A DNA stretch of 10,355 bases from Prevotellaceae bacterium (GCA_031278135.1 JAITKY010000280.1:1-10355), one strand, 5' to 3'. Positions 1 through 6,570 are shown, numbered from the stretch's first letter. Notes: generated by a model not told the origin, from the letters alone. A program made the numbers and translations.

Positions 1-122
1 AAAGGTCGTGAAATTTATTTACATAGTAATGCATTAAAAATAAAAAAGTTACCAACACCCTCTGACCAAAATTGTTAATAACTACCAGATTTTGAAATTT
101 TTTATGCGTTGACCCTGCATAT

Positions 123-156
123 AACCCCGAGTTGCGTCTTCGACTTGCAAGGGGTT
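123..156. repeat. REP-like hairpin upstream of ppiD
   Basis: An imperfect stem-loop. Outer arms AACCCC (123-128) and GGGGTT (151-156) pair, then TTGC (132-135) with GCAA (147-150), then GTC (136-138) with GAC (142-144) around a TTC loop. It lies between a gene outside the window and the ppiD promoter. Its form, a C-rich arm facing a G-rich arm around a short hairpin, is like the intergenic palindromes scattered through many Bacteroidales genomes. Whether it is actually repeated in this genome cannot be seen from one copy. Confidence 0.45.
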
Positions 157-157
157 G

Positions 158-181
158 GGTTAAGATTTAGCCATTTTTTTT
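158..181 (+). terminator. Rho-independent terminator of an upstream gene outside the window
   Basis: Stem GGTTAA (158-163) pairs with TTAGCC (167-172), with one G-T wobble and a 3-base loop, and is followed by an A and a run of eight T (174-181). It would end a plus-strand transcript entering from left of base 1. The stem is short, so efficiency is uncertain. Confidence 0.45.
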
Positions 182-190
182 AAAGAAATA

Positions 191-220
191 TTTGGGATTA
201 ATTATTTTTTTGTAATTTTG
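191..220 (+). promoter_or_regulatory. Bacteroidota-type promoter of ppiD
   Basis: The -33 element TTTG (191-194) is separated by 18 bases from the -7 element TAATTTTG (213-220), which matches the consensus TAnnTTTG. Transcription should begin a few bases after 220, giving a leader of about 40 nt before the ATG at 267. Confidence 0.7.
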
Positions 221-266
221 CGTCTTTAAAATTTAGACTAAAATATTATAAATAGTTAGAAATTAG

Positions 267-2372
267 ATGACAACATTAGAAACACTAAGGACGAAAGCAG
301 GGGTATTTGTTTCAATAGTTATAGGTATAGCTTTGCTTGCATTCATTATCAATGCGGACACACTTGCCACTGCAAGGGCGATTTTTTCATCGGACGATGC
401 TATCGGTAAAATAGCAGGAAATGCTATCAGCAGAGAAGAATTTGAGAATTTGCTGGAGTATAATACCGAACTTTACAAGATTGAATATATGATGTATTCA
501 CAGGAAGCCCCGATGAATGACAGGGTTAACGAAAATTTGCAGAATAAGACCTGGCAGGATTTGATCTCGAAATATGTACGAGATTCGGAGTATAAAAAAT
601 TAGGTCTTGAGATTTCCGAAAATGAATTGACGGATTTGACCGTAATGGGAACAACTTTGTCGCCGCTAATCACGCAAAGATTCACAAATCCTCAAACGGG
701 AACGGTTGATAGAGATCAACTTCAAAACTTTGTAGGAACTTTAAGCGGTCCGGCTGAAATCTGGTGGATTGAAATCGAAAAACAGGTCACCGACGAACAG
801 TTATTGTCCAGATATTCCCAATTGGATACTAAAAGTAATTATGTCAATTCATTAGACGTTGAACACAGTTTGAATGGAGAAAAAAACAATATCGAATTTT
901 CGTATATTCTGAAAGATTATGCTTCGGTAGCTGACTCGTTAATTTCATACAGGGAATCGGACATCAAAAATTATTACAATAAAAATAAACAGAAATATAA
1001 AACAACAAGGTCGAGAGACATCGAATTTGTTGCTTTCACCGTTACTCCTTCGGCCAACGATTATGAAAAAGTAATGTATAAGATGGAAGAACTTCAGACA
1101 AAGATGGATACAATCGCTCCATCTGCAATGTATACGTTTGTAAGAAGAAATTCCGATGTTCCTTCCGACAGCACTTATTATAAAAAGGGCGAGCTTCCGG
1201 CAGTGTTGGATTCTGTGGTATTCAACAGGAATGTAGGAGACGTATTACCTTATTATCAGGAGGGTAATACATATAATTTGGCGGGAATAGTCAATTTCAG
1301 AAATTTACCCGATTCCGTTAAAGCCGACCATATATTGTTCAAACCCGAAAATCCCGCAAATTTCGCAAAAGCCGATAGCATATTCGATCTTTTGAAAAAG
1401 GGAGCAAACTTCGCTAATCTTGCCAAAGAATTTAGCGACGACCCCGGATCGGCAGCCAATGGCGGCGAATTGGGATGGTTTGCCTTCAAAAGCATGGTTC
1501 GTCCGTTCAGCGATTCATGTTTCTTCAGACCCGTAGGAAGCCTGATTAAAGTCAAAACCCAGTTTGGAACGCACATAATAAAGATTAGAGACGCAAAACT
1601 TTATAACAACAAAGTGCAGTTGGCGACAGTCAAGAAAAATGTTACTCCAAGTCAGGAAACATATCAAACATTTTATGCTCAAGCTAATAAAATTGCAGCA
1701 CAAGGCAAAGGCAGTGTCGAACGATTCAGAGCAGCCTGCGCCGCCGAAGGATTGCAACCGCGTGTGGAAAACAATATCACTCTCGAAAGTAAGTCGATAG
1801 CGCAATATCAGCAGGTATCGAACCTGATACACTGGATGTACGAAGCAAAAGAAGGCGATGTTTCCGGAATTTTGGAAATTGATGATAAAAAGACTTATAT
1901 TGTCGCTACTCTTGTCGGAAGCAGGGACGCCGGAATTGCTCCTGTCGAAAAAGTAAAAAGCCGGATTATACCGGAAATTGTTAAAGAGAAAAAAGCAGAA
2001 TATCTGATTGCGCAAATGTCGGAAGCCACAAAAGATGCAACGACAATCGACGATGTTGCAACAAAATTAGGCGTTAGCGTCACAAGCGTTTCCCCTGCGA
2101 TAAATTTTAATAGTTCATATATTCCTACGCTAAGAACAACGGAATATAAACTTTTAGGCGCTGTCGCATCTAGTCCCGAAAATAAACTGTCGGAACCGGT
2201 CACTGGAGAAATCGGAGTGTATCTCTACTTCATTACAAGCATTACGGAAAATCCTCAGGCTCAAACCCCCGAGTCTATAAAATCAAGATTGGAAATGAAC
2301 AATTATTCGACTTTGTACAGAATTTTGTACGAAAAAGCAAATATAGTCGATAACAGAGGCAGATTTTATTAA
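267..2372 (+). CDS. ppiD: PpiD/SurA-like membrane-anchored peptidyl-prolyl cis-trans isomerase
   Basis: Predicted periplasmic foldase that isomerises prolyl bonds and chaperones envelope proteins. The protein has 701 residues, close to the usual length of Bacteroidota PpiD-like proteins. An N-terminal hydrophobic segment (about 12-29) anchors it to the inner membrane with the rest in the periplasm. A SurA/PpiD N-terminal chaperone region follows (about 40-210). A parvulin (rotamase) domain spans about 352-443, starting at KADHILF, with FSDDPGSAANGGELGWF in the middle and FGTHIIKIRDA at the end. The C-terminal 200 residues look like a degenerate second chaperone or parvulin module. The ATG at 267 is preceded by an AT-rich leader without a Shine-Dalgarno sequence, as is normal in this phylum. 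It appears to be a single-gene transcript, since the next genes converge on it. I am sure of the family; the substrates are unknown. Confidence 0.93.
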   Translation: MTTLETLRTKAGVFVSIVIGIALLAFIINADTLATARAIFSSDDAIGKIAGNAISREEFENLLEYNTELYKIEYMMYSQEAPMNDRVNENLQNKTWQDLISKYVRDSEYKKLGLEISENELTDLTVMGTTLSPLITQRFTNPQTGTVDRDQLQNFVGTLSGPAEIWWIEIEKQVTDEQLLSRYSQLDTKSNYVNSLDVEHSLNGEKNNIEFSYILKDYASVADSLISYRESDIKNYYNKNKQKYKTTRSRDIEFVAFTVTPSANDYEKVMYKMEELQTKMDTIAPSAMYTFVRRNSDVPSDSTYYKKGELPAVLDSVVFNRNVGDVLPYYQEGNTYNLAGIVNFRNLPDSVKADHILFKPENPANFAKADSIFDLLKKGANFANLAKEFSDDPGSAANGGELGWFAFKSMVRPFSDSCFFRPVGSLIKVKTQFGTHIIKIRDAKLYNNKVQLATVKKNVTPSQETYQTFYAQANKIAAQGKGSVERFRAACAAEGLQPRVENNITLESKSIAQYQQVSNLIHWMYEAKEGDVSGILEIDDKKTYIVATLVGSRDAGIAPVEKVKSRIIPEIVKEKKAEYLIAQMSEATKDATTIDDVATKLGVSVTSVSPAINFNSSYIPTLRTTEYKLLGAVASSPENKLSEPVTGEIGVYLYFITSITENPQAQTPESIKSRLEMNNYSTLYRILYEKANIVDNRGRFY

Positions 2373-2407
2373 GAATGGAAAATTAATAAGGTACAACAAT
2401 ACCTCCC

Positions 2408-2488
2408 CGCAGGGACGACACTTTTTTGAGATATGAGCGATGAGATTTGAGTGAAATCTTAAATAACTAATTAAGTGTCGTCTCTGCG
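2408..2488. repeat. Long-arm inverted repeat (REP/MITE-like, or bidirectional terminator)
   Basis: Arms 2408-2423 and 2473-2488 are complementary over 16 bases with one G-T wobble. The left arm begins CGCAGGGACGA and the right arm ends GTCTCTGCG. The 49-base interior holds a smaller hairpin, AGATTT (2443-2448) with AAATCT (2454-2459). It sits between the convergent ppiD and DUF3109 genes, where it could end both transcripts, but there is no good T-tract after the outer stem. No flanking target duplication is obvious. Confidence 0.6.
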
Positions 2489-2492
2489 CTAC

Positions 2493-2576
2493 TTTAGGGA
2501 TGAAAAATAAATAACTTGTAATAGTTTTGTTAATTGTAATCAAATTCATATCCCTAAATCTCTCATTAATTACAAG
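2493..2576. repeat. Two interleaved inverted repeats
   Basis: TTTAGGGAT (2493-2501) is the exact reverse complement of 2550-2558. CTTGTAAT (2515-2522) is the exact reverse complement of 2569-2576. The pairs are interleaved, so they could form alternative or pseudoknotted structures in the 3' region of the minus-strand operon or beyond the end of ppiD. No function is known. Confidence 0.35.
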
Positions 2577-2615
2577 AGTAGGGTAGGGGAGAGAGCATTG
2601 TCATTTGCGCATTAA

Positions 2616-3182
2616 TTAAATCTGTTTTGCAATTTCGACTAAATCATCAAAAAATTTTTCGCCGAATTTTCGGATAATCGGCTCTTTAAGAAACATGAAG
2701 ACCGGTAATTGTTCTTTATTACCCAAATTTCTTGCCGGTTCGCAAATATGCCACTGGTCATAGTTTAAGGCTGTGATATTGTCGAAATTTTTGATTCGGA
2801 TAGGGTATAAGTGACAGGAAACAGGCTTGTTGAAAGGGATATCTCCGTTTCTGTATGCCTTTTCGATTCCGCACAGGCATGTTCCGTTGCTCGAAAAAAA
2901 AGAGTAAGCACATTCTTCTTTGTCTCCTATTAAAGGAGTTACAAGTTCGTCATCGAAATCGACTGTTGCAACGCCACACTGTTCAATCACCAACAGACCT
3001 TCCGATGTGAGATATGGTTTTATTTTATCGATATGATTTTCGATGAGTTCTTTTTCTTCTTTTTCCAGAGGAGCGCCGCTGTCTCCATGTACGCAACAGG
3101 CTCCCAAACATTTAGGTAAATCGCAGATAAAATGTTTTTCGAATAAGTCGAAACTTATAATTTTGTCATCTATTTGTATCAT
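2616..3182 (-). CDS. DUF3109 family cysteine-rich protein
   Basis: A 188-residue cytoplasmic protein of the uncharacterised DUF3109 family, common in Bacteroidota. There is no signal peptide or membrane segment. The N-terminal half carries the dense cluster C20-x4-C25-x3-C29-C30. Further cysteines lie at 69, 91, 102, 104, 123 and 147, including CLCG (102-105) and CHLYP (123-127). So many cysteines suggest a metal or iron-sulfur site, similar in kind to YkgJ-type zinc/iron-chelating proteins, but no ligand set is proven. The ATG at 3182 follows the ubiX stop by 29 bases with no promoter between, so it is probably the last gene of the ABC-F/ubiX operon. Its function is unknown. A role linked to flavin or redox chemistry would be only a guess from its neighbour. 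Confidence 0.85.
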   Translation of the reverse strand: MIQIDDKIISFDLFEKHFICDLPKCLGACCVHGDSGAPLEKEEKELIENHIDKIKPYLTSEGLLVIEQCGVATVDFDDELVTPLIGDKEECAYSFFSSNGTCLCGIEKAYRNGDIPFNKPVSCHLYPIRIKNFDNITALNYDQWHICEPARNLGNKEQLPVFMFLKEPIIRKFGEKFFDDLVEIAKQI

Positions 3183-3211
3183 ACTATACTGTTTAAAATT
3201 AAATTATTACA

Positions 3212-3811
3212 TTATTTTTCCAATTTCATCCATTCATATTTGCCGGGGCAGTCGATTGCAGATAAGCTCAAAATCCTTTCGGTAACAGTAGATAGTAAAG
3301 CCTCAATATCAACCGGTTTACTGTAAAACGAAGGACTTGCAGGACAAATAATTCCACCTGCGTTTGTCACTCTAAGCATATTTTCGAGATGAATCGAGTT
3401 GAGAGGCGCTTCTCTTGTCATCAGTATCAAACGTTTACGTTCCTTCAACATAACATCTGCCGTTCGTGCAATGAGATCGGAAGCAATTCCGGAAGCAATG
3501 CGTGCAAGAGTTCCCATCGAACAGGGAGCGATAATCAAAGTGTCAAACGAAGACGAACCGGAAGCAAACGGAATCATAAAATCGTTATTGTCAAATACTT
3601 TGAAAGTTTTGTTTACTTCTTTGAGTGCCGGTAACCCGAGTTCGTACTCAAACACTTTCAACCCGTTTGCGCTGAATATCACAGCAATGTTTTCGGGGGA
3701 AATATCTGTGTGAAGCAATTTTTTCAGCAATTGATAAGCGTAACACGAGCCACTTGCGCCCGTTATCGCAACAATTGCTTTTCTGCCTTTATTGTCCGGT
3801 AATATTTTCAT
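3212..3811 (-). CDS. ubiX: UbiX flavin prenyltransferase
   Basis: Predicted to join dimethylallyl phosphate to reduced FMN, making the prenylated FMN cofactor of UbiD-type decarboxylases. The 199 residues fit the family. The N-terminal Rossmann-like nucleotide motif TGASGS lies at 17-22. The characteristic segment PCSMGTLARIASG is at 96-108, followed by RTADVMLKER (116-125) and TREAPL (132-137), and then CPASPSFYSKP near 156-166. All hallmark blocks are present, so it should be active. The ATG at 3811 overlaps the ABC-F stop codon as ATGA (3808-3811), so translation is probably coupled to that gene. No UbiD partner is in the window; the cofactor would serve an enzyme encoded elsewhere, possibly in quinone synthesis or aromatic acid metabolism. 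Simple flavoprotein decarboxylases are related, but the signature favours UbiX. Confidence 0.93.
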   Translation of the reverse strand: MKILPDNKGRKAIVAITGASGSCYAYQLLKKLLHTDISPENIAVIFSANGLKVFEYELGLPALKEVNKTFKVFDNNDFMIPFASGSSSFDTLIIAPCSMGTLARIASGIASDLIARTADVMLKERKRLILMTREAPLNSIHLENMLRVTNAGGIICPASPSFYSKPVDIEALLSTVTERILSLSAIDCPGKYEWMKLEK

Positions 3812-5751
3812 AACGATGATTTTAACTGTTCGTACTGTTCATTAAGCGATTCCCATTTTTCCATTTCTTTGGACAAAGCATTTTTTGTGGTTTCGTATCT
3901 TTCGAAAAATTCCAGTTTCGGAGTTTCCCGTGAGAGAAAATCGTTCATTTCCGCCATTTCCGTTTCCAATTTTGAGATAACTTCTTCGACATTTTTTATT
4001 TGTAGTTCAAACTTTTTCAATTGTTTACCAATCTCTTTTTTCTCAATATCCCTTTGTGCATCTTTCTGTCCCTGACTGTTTGATTTTGATTCTTTCGACT
4101 GTTTCGACAATTCGGATTTGCGTTCGAGTTCGTTAAGATTTTCTAATTTTCTGCGTTCCAAAAACTCATATATCCCGCCCAAATGCTCTTTAACCATACC
4201 GTCCTTAAACTCATAGACTTTGTTCACTAAACCGTCTAAAAATTCTCTATCGTGAGAAACCACAATCAAAGTGCCGTCGTATGCCGCCAAAGCGTTTTTA
4301 AGAATATCTTTTGAACGCATATCCATGTGATTTGTAGGCTCGTCCAACACTAAGAGGTTGTATGGTTCAAGCATTAGTTTAGCCATAGCAAGACGTGAAC
4401 GTTCTCCTCCGGATAAGACTTTAACTTTCTTGTCGATATCTTCGCCTCTGAAAAGAAACGCCGCCAAAATATCTCTCAGTTTTGAACGAATATCGCCTGC
4501 CGCCACTTTATCCAAAGCATCGTAAACAGTGTCGTCGTCATCCATTAAATCGTCCTGATTTTGTGCAAAATATCCGATTTTGACATTATATCCGATAAAC
4601 GCTTCGCCGATTTCGGGAGCAATTTCGCCGACAATTATTTTCGAGAGCGTTGTTTTTCCTTCGCCGTTACGACCGACTAACGCAACTTTTTCGCCTCTCT
4701 CAACAATCAGATTTACACCCGAAAAAACAATATGTTCGCCGTATATTTTCGCAAGATTCACCGTTTTAAACACATCTCTTCCCGAACGCGGCGCCGGCGG
4801 AAATTTGATGTTCAACTTTGATACATCTTCTTCGTCGATTTCGATGATTTCCAGCCTGTCTAACTGTTTTATACGTGACTGTACCTGATTGGCTTTGCTT
4901 GCCTTGTAGCGAAAACGTTCGATAAATTCTTCCGTTTTTTCAATCATCCGGCGTTGATTTTCGTATGCCGCCATTTGTTGTTCCCGTCGTTCTTTTCGGA
5001 GTTCCACGTACTTGGAGTAGGGGACTTTGTAATCGTATGCTTTTCCTAAAGATATTTCTATTGTTCGTGTTGAGACGGTGTCGAGAAAGGCACGGTCGTG
5101 GGAAATAAGAAGCAAGGCTCCGTAATAATTTTTGAGATAGTCTTCGAGCCATTGGATAGATTCGATGTCCAAATGGTTTGTAGGTTCGTCGAGCAACAGG
5201 AGACGGGGTTTTGTTAACAAAATTTTGGCTAACTCGATGCGCATACGCCATCCGCCACTAAACTCGGATGTCGGTCTGTTGAAATCGGTTCGCTTGAAAC
5301 CAAGTCCCAAGAGCGCTTTTTCGGTATCTCCGAGTTTGTCGTTTCCACCCAGAATATGATGACGTTCAGTTGCTTCGTGCAAACTTTCGATAAATGCCGC
5401 ATATTCGTCCGATTCGTAATCTGTTCGTATAGACAACAGATTGGAAATGTTTTCGATTTTAGCCTCGAGTTCGTTGATGAGGTCAAATGCCGTCATTGTT
5501 TCGTTGATTACGCTTTTTCCGTCGGCAATCGTCATTTGTTGCGGAAGATAACCCATAGAAAAATCTTTCGGGACAGAAACATTCCCCGAAGTGGGCTGTT
5601 GTATGCCCATAAATATCTTTAACAGAGTAGATTTACCCGCACCGTTCTTGCCTACAAGTCCTATACGGTCGTTTTCATTTATCATGAAATTTATTTCGTT
5701 AAATAGGGTGAATCCACCGAAACTTACTGTAACATTATTAGCCGATACCAC
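3808..5751 (-). CDS. ABC-F family ATPase (ribosome-associated translation factor)
   Basis: Soluble protein with two ATPase domains and no membrane segments; ABC-F proteins bind the ribosomal E site and relieve stalled translation. Numbered from the GTG at 5751 (647 residues): Walker A GKNGAGKST 34-42, signature SGGWRM 165-170, Walker B ending LLLLDEPTNHLD around 184-195; then the linker helices (about 255-315, rich in K, R, E and Q) that reach the peptidyl-transferase centre; second Walker A GRNGEGKTT 360-368, LSGGERS 446-452, VLDEPTNHMD near 468-478. A charged coiled-coil tail (about 545-647) resembles the Uup-type C-terminal domain. The reading frame stays open to a TTG at 5796, but that codon is the promoter -33 element, and homologues begin just before SANNVTVSFGG, so GTG 5751 is preferred. 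First gene of the operon. Antibiotic-resistance ABC-F proteins are related, but nothing here points to resistance. Confidence 0.92.
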   Translation of the reverse strand: MVSANNVTVSFGGFTLFNEINFMINENDRIGLVGKNGAGKSTLLKIFMGIQQPTSGNVSVPKDFSMGYLPQQMTIADGKSVINETMTAFDLINELEAKIENISNLLSIRTDYESDEYAAFIESLHEATERHHILGGNDKLGDTEKALLGLGFKRTDFNRPTSEFSGGWRMRIELAKILLTKPRLLLLDEPTNHLDIESIQWLEDYLKNYYGALLLISHDRAFLDTVSTRTIEISLGKAYDYKVPYSKYVELRKERREQQMAAYENQRRMIEKTEEFIERFRYKASKANQVQSRIKQLDRLEIIEIDEEDVSKLNIKFPPAPRSGRDVFKTVNLAKIYGEHIVFSGVNLIVERGEKVALVGRNGEGKTTLSKIIVGEIAPEIGEAFIGYNVKIGYFAQNQDDLMDDDDTVYDALDKVAAGDIRSKLRDILAAFLFRGEDIDKKVKVLSGGERSRLAMAKLMLEPYNLLVLDEPTNHMDMRSKDILKNALAAYDGTLIVVSHDREFLDGLVNKVYEFKDGMVKEHLGGIYEFLERRKLENLNELERKSELSKQSKESKSNSQGQKDAQRDIEKKEIGKQLKKFELQIKNVEEVISKLETEMAEMNDFLSRETPKLEFFERYETTKNALSKEMEKWESLNEQYEQLKSSL

Positions 5752-5766
5752 TATACGTTTTTGCCG

Positions 5767-5797
5767 CAAAGGTAATCTGAAAATTTCAATCTTCAAA
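5767..5797 (-). promoter_or_regulatory. Promoter of the ABC-F/ubiX/DUF3109 operon
   Basis: On the minus strand the -33 element TTTG (5797-5794) is followed by exactly 19 bases and the -7 element TACCTTTG (5774-5767). This is the same arrangement as at the tRNA-Lys gene. Transcription should start near 5762, leaving a leader of only about ten bases before the GTG at 5751. Confidence 0.75.
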
Positions 5798-5906
5798 ATG
5801 GAATGATTATCAATATATTATAAAAATATTTTATTTTTTTTGAACTTTTTTAACATCGTTGTGTTTATATATCAAATTTGGTTTTTCATAGGTTAGTTCA
5901 GTTAAT

Positions 5907-5947
5907 AAAGAAGGTAGGCGACCCAATCCTGCCTTCTTTTGTTTTTT
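5907..5947 (+). terminator. Strong plus-strand terminator hairpin with no matching gene
   Basis: Arms 5907-5918 and 5928-5939 form a 12-bp stem with one G-T wobble and a 9-base loop. A T-rich tract follows on the plus strand (5937-5947, interrupted by one G). Both neighbouring genes are on the minus strand. On that strand the stem is followed only by TTTATT, so it may also weakly end the small helix-turn-helix transcript. Confidence 0.6.
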
Positions 5948-6094
5948 TGTTTTTGGGGTCATTATTCTTTATGTGAAAAATTTTAATGGTATAATTGTAC
6001 AAAAAAAATTGAACCGTCAAACTTTTAGCGAAAAAGAACTCGTTTTGAATTTGAATAGGAGAAGGAAAATCAAAAACCTTTATTTATCATAATG

Positions 6095-6136
6095 TAAATT
6101 ATCAGACATATATATATGATATAAATTATTAGACAT
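6095..6136. repeat. Imperfect 15-base direct repeat, period 27
   Basis: TAAATTATCAGACAT (6095-6109) and TAAATTATTAGACAT (6122-6136) match at 14 of 15 positions, separated by a TA-alternating spacer. They lie just beyond the toxin-like stub on the minus strand. They could be an old recombination scar or binding sites; the sequence does not decide. Confidence 0.5.
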
Positions 6137-6143
6137 CAATTAA

Positions 6144-6197
6144 TCAGGATTTTTTTGCAAAATCTTTAGGTATCTCTTTATGGAACTCTAATTTCAT
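6144..6197 (-). pseudogene. 17-codon stub resembling the start of a RelE-type toxin
   Basis: An ATG at 6197, one base after the stop of the helix-turn-helix gene, opens the peptide MKLEFHKEIPKDFAKKS, then TGA. The pattern (short hydrophobic beta strand, FH, acidic residue, then a lysine-rich helix starting PKDFAKK) is how many RelE/ParE-like toxins of Bacteroidota begin, and the spacing is that expected between antitoxin and toxin genes. Shifting frame at the run of seven A gives only a few more codons before another stop, and no further toxin-like sequence follows. The body of about 70-80 codons therefore seems lost by deletion. The assignment rests on a short stretch and could be chance. 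Confidence 0.4.
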
Positions 6198-6198
6198 T

Positions 6199-6519
6199 TC
6201 ATATCATTTTTAACAAGTCTTCAAAACTTATATTTTCGCTATCTTTACGTTCTTCATAAATTTTTTTAAAATACTCATCTTCAATTTCGTCGTCATCTTC
6301 ATTCATCAATTCGACTATTTGCGTCATTTCTTTTAGCGTGAATGATTTTCTTCGTTTTTTTTGATAGAAAGAAGATTCAGGAATGCCCAATTTTTTGGCG
6401 ATAAATTTGCCTTTATACCCTGTTTGCCCGAGAATTTCATTTACTTGTGACATAATTTCAGTGTAATCGTTAACGATTTCTTTAACATAACATTTTAATA
6501 ATAAGACTTTTGTCCTCAT
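6199..6519 (-). CDS. Small helix-turn-helix protein with antitoxin-like tail
   Basis: A 106-residue protein from the ATG at 6519. Residues about 34-72 (GYKGKFIAKKLGIPESSFYQ, then KKRRKSFTLKEMTQIVELM) read as an Xre-like helix-turn-helix: a first helix, the AKKLGIPESSFYQ helix pair, and a basic turn. The tail (73-106) is strongly acidic (NEDDDEIEDEY) and ends in ISFEDLLKMI, like the toxin-binding ends of RelB-type antitoxins. This suggests an autoregulated antitoxin; the adjacent toxin gene appears reduced to a stub at 6144-6197. The frame remains open upstream to a TTG at 6690, but the first 50 codons are low-complexity and overlap a G-rich intergenic element and the likely promoter. The ATG at 6540 overlaps the -7 box, and the ATG at 6453 would also keep the DNA-binding domain. 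Alternative: a stand-alone small regulator. Confidence 0.65.
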   Translation of the reverse strand: MRTKVLLLKCYVKEIVNDYTEIMSQVNEILGQTGYKGKFIAKKLGIPESSFYQKKRRKSFTLKEMTQIVELMNEDDDEIEDEYFKKIYEERKDSENISFEDLLKMI

Positions 6520-6539
6520 GAGATTAACTTTTTTATTCA

Positions 6540-6570
6540 TAAAGGTACAAAAGAAATTCATTGTATGAAA
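6540..6570 (-). promoter_or_regulatory. Probable promoter of the small helix-turn-helix gene
   Basis: On the minus strand, TTTC (6570-6567) is followed after 19 bases by TACCTTTA (6547-6540). Each box has one mismatch to the Bacteroidota consensus (TTTG, TAnnTTTG). The -7 box touches the ATG at 6540, which favours the ATG at 6519 as the real start. Confidence 0.45.

Larger units (their letters stand above)
5798..6143. other. AT-rich intergenic region without a convincing gene
   Basis: About 350 bases between the operon promoter and the toxin-like stub. It contains the hairpin at 5907-5947 and an imperfect direct repeat at 6095-6136. A 39-codon GTG frame on the plus strand (5973-6092) resembles nothing I know. 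I see no other supportable feature. The stretch may be what is left after a deletion in a former toxin gene. Confidence 0.5.

Noticed and set aside
1515..2015. 166-codon minus-strand frame inside ppiD
   Set aside because: Antisense shadow of a well-supported gene; rich in F, C and S, with no domain features.
2389..2404. Small AGGTA/TACCT hairpin just after ppiD as its terminator
   Set aside because: Only 5 bp and no T-tract follows.
5752..5796. First 15 codons of the long ABC-F frame
   Set aside because: The TTG start is part of the -33 box and the segment contains the -7 box; homologues start later.
5873..5880. CAAATTTG as a plus- or minus-strand -7 box
   Set aside because: It lacks the TA of the consensus and no -33 element is at the right distance.
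5973..6092. 39-codon plus-strand GTG frame ending RRRKIKNLYLS
   Set aside because: No recognisable family, no promoter, alternative start and low-complexity composition; possibly a fragment of something but not supportable.
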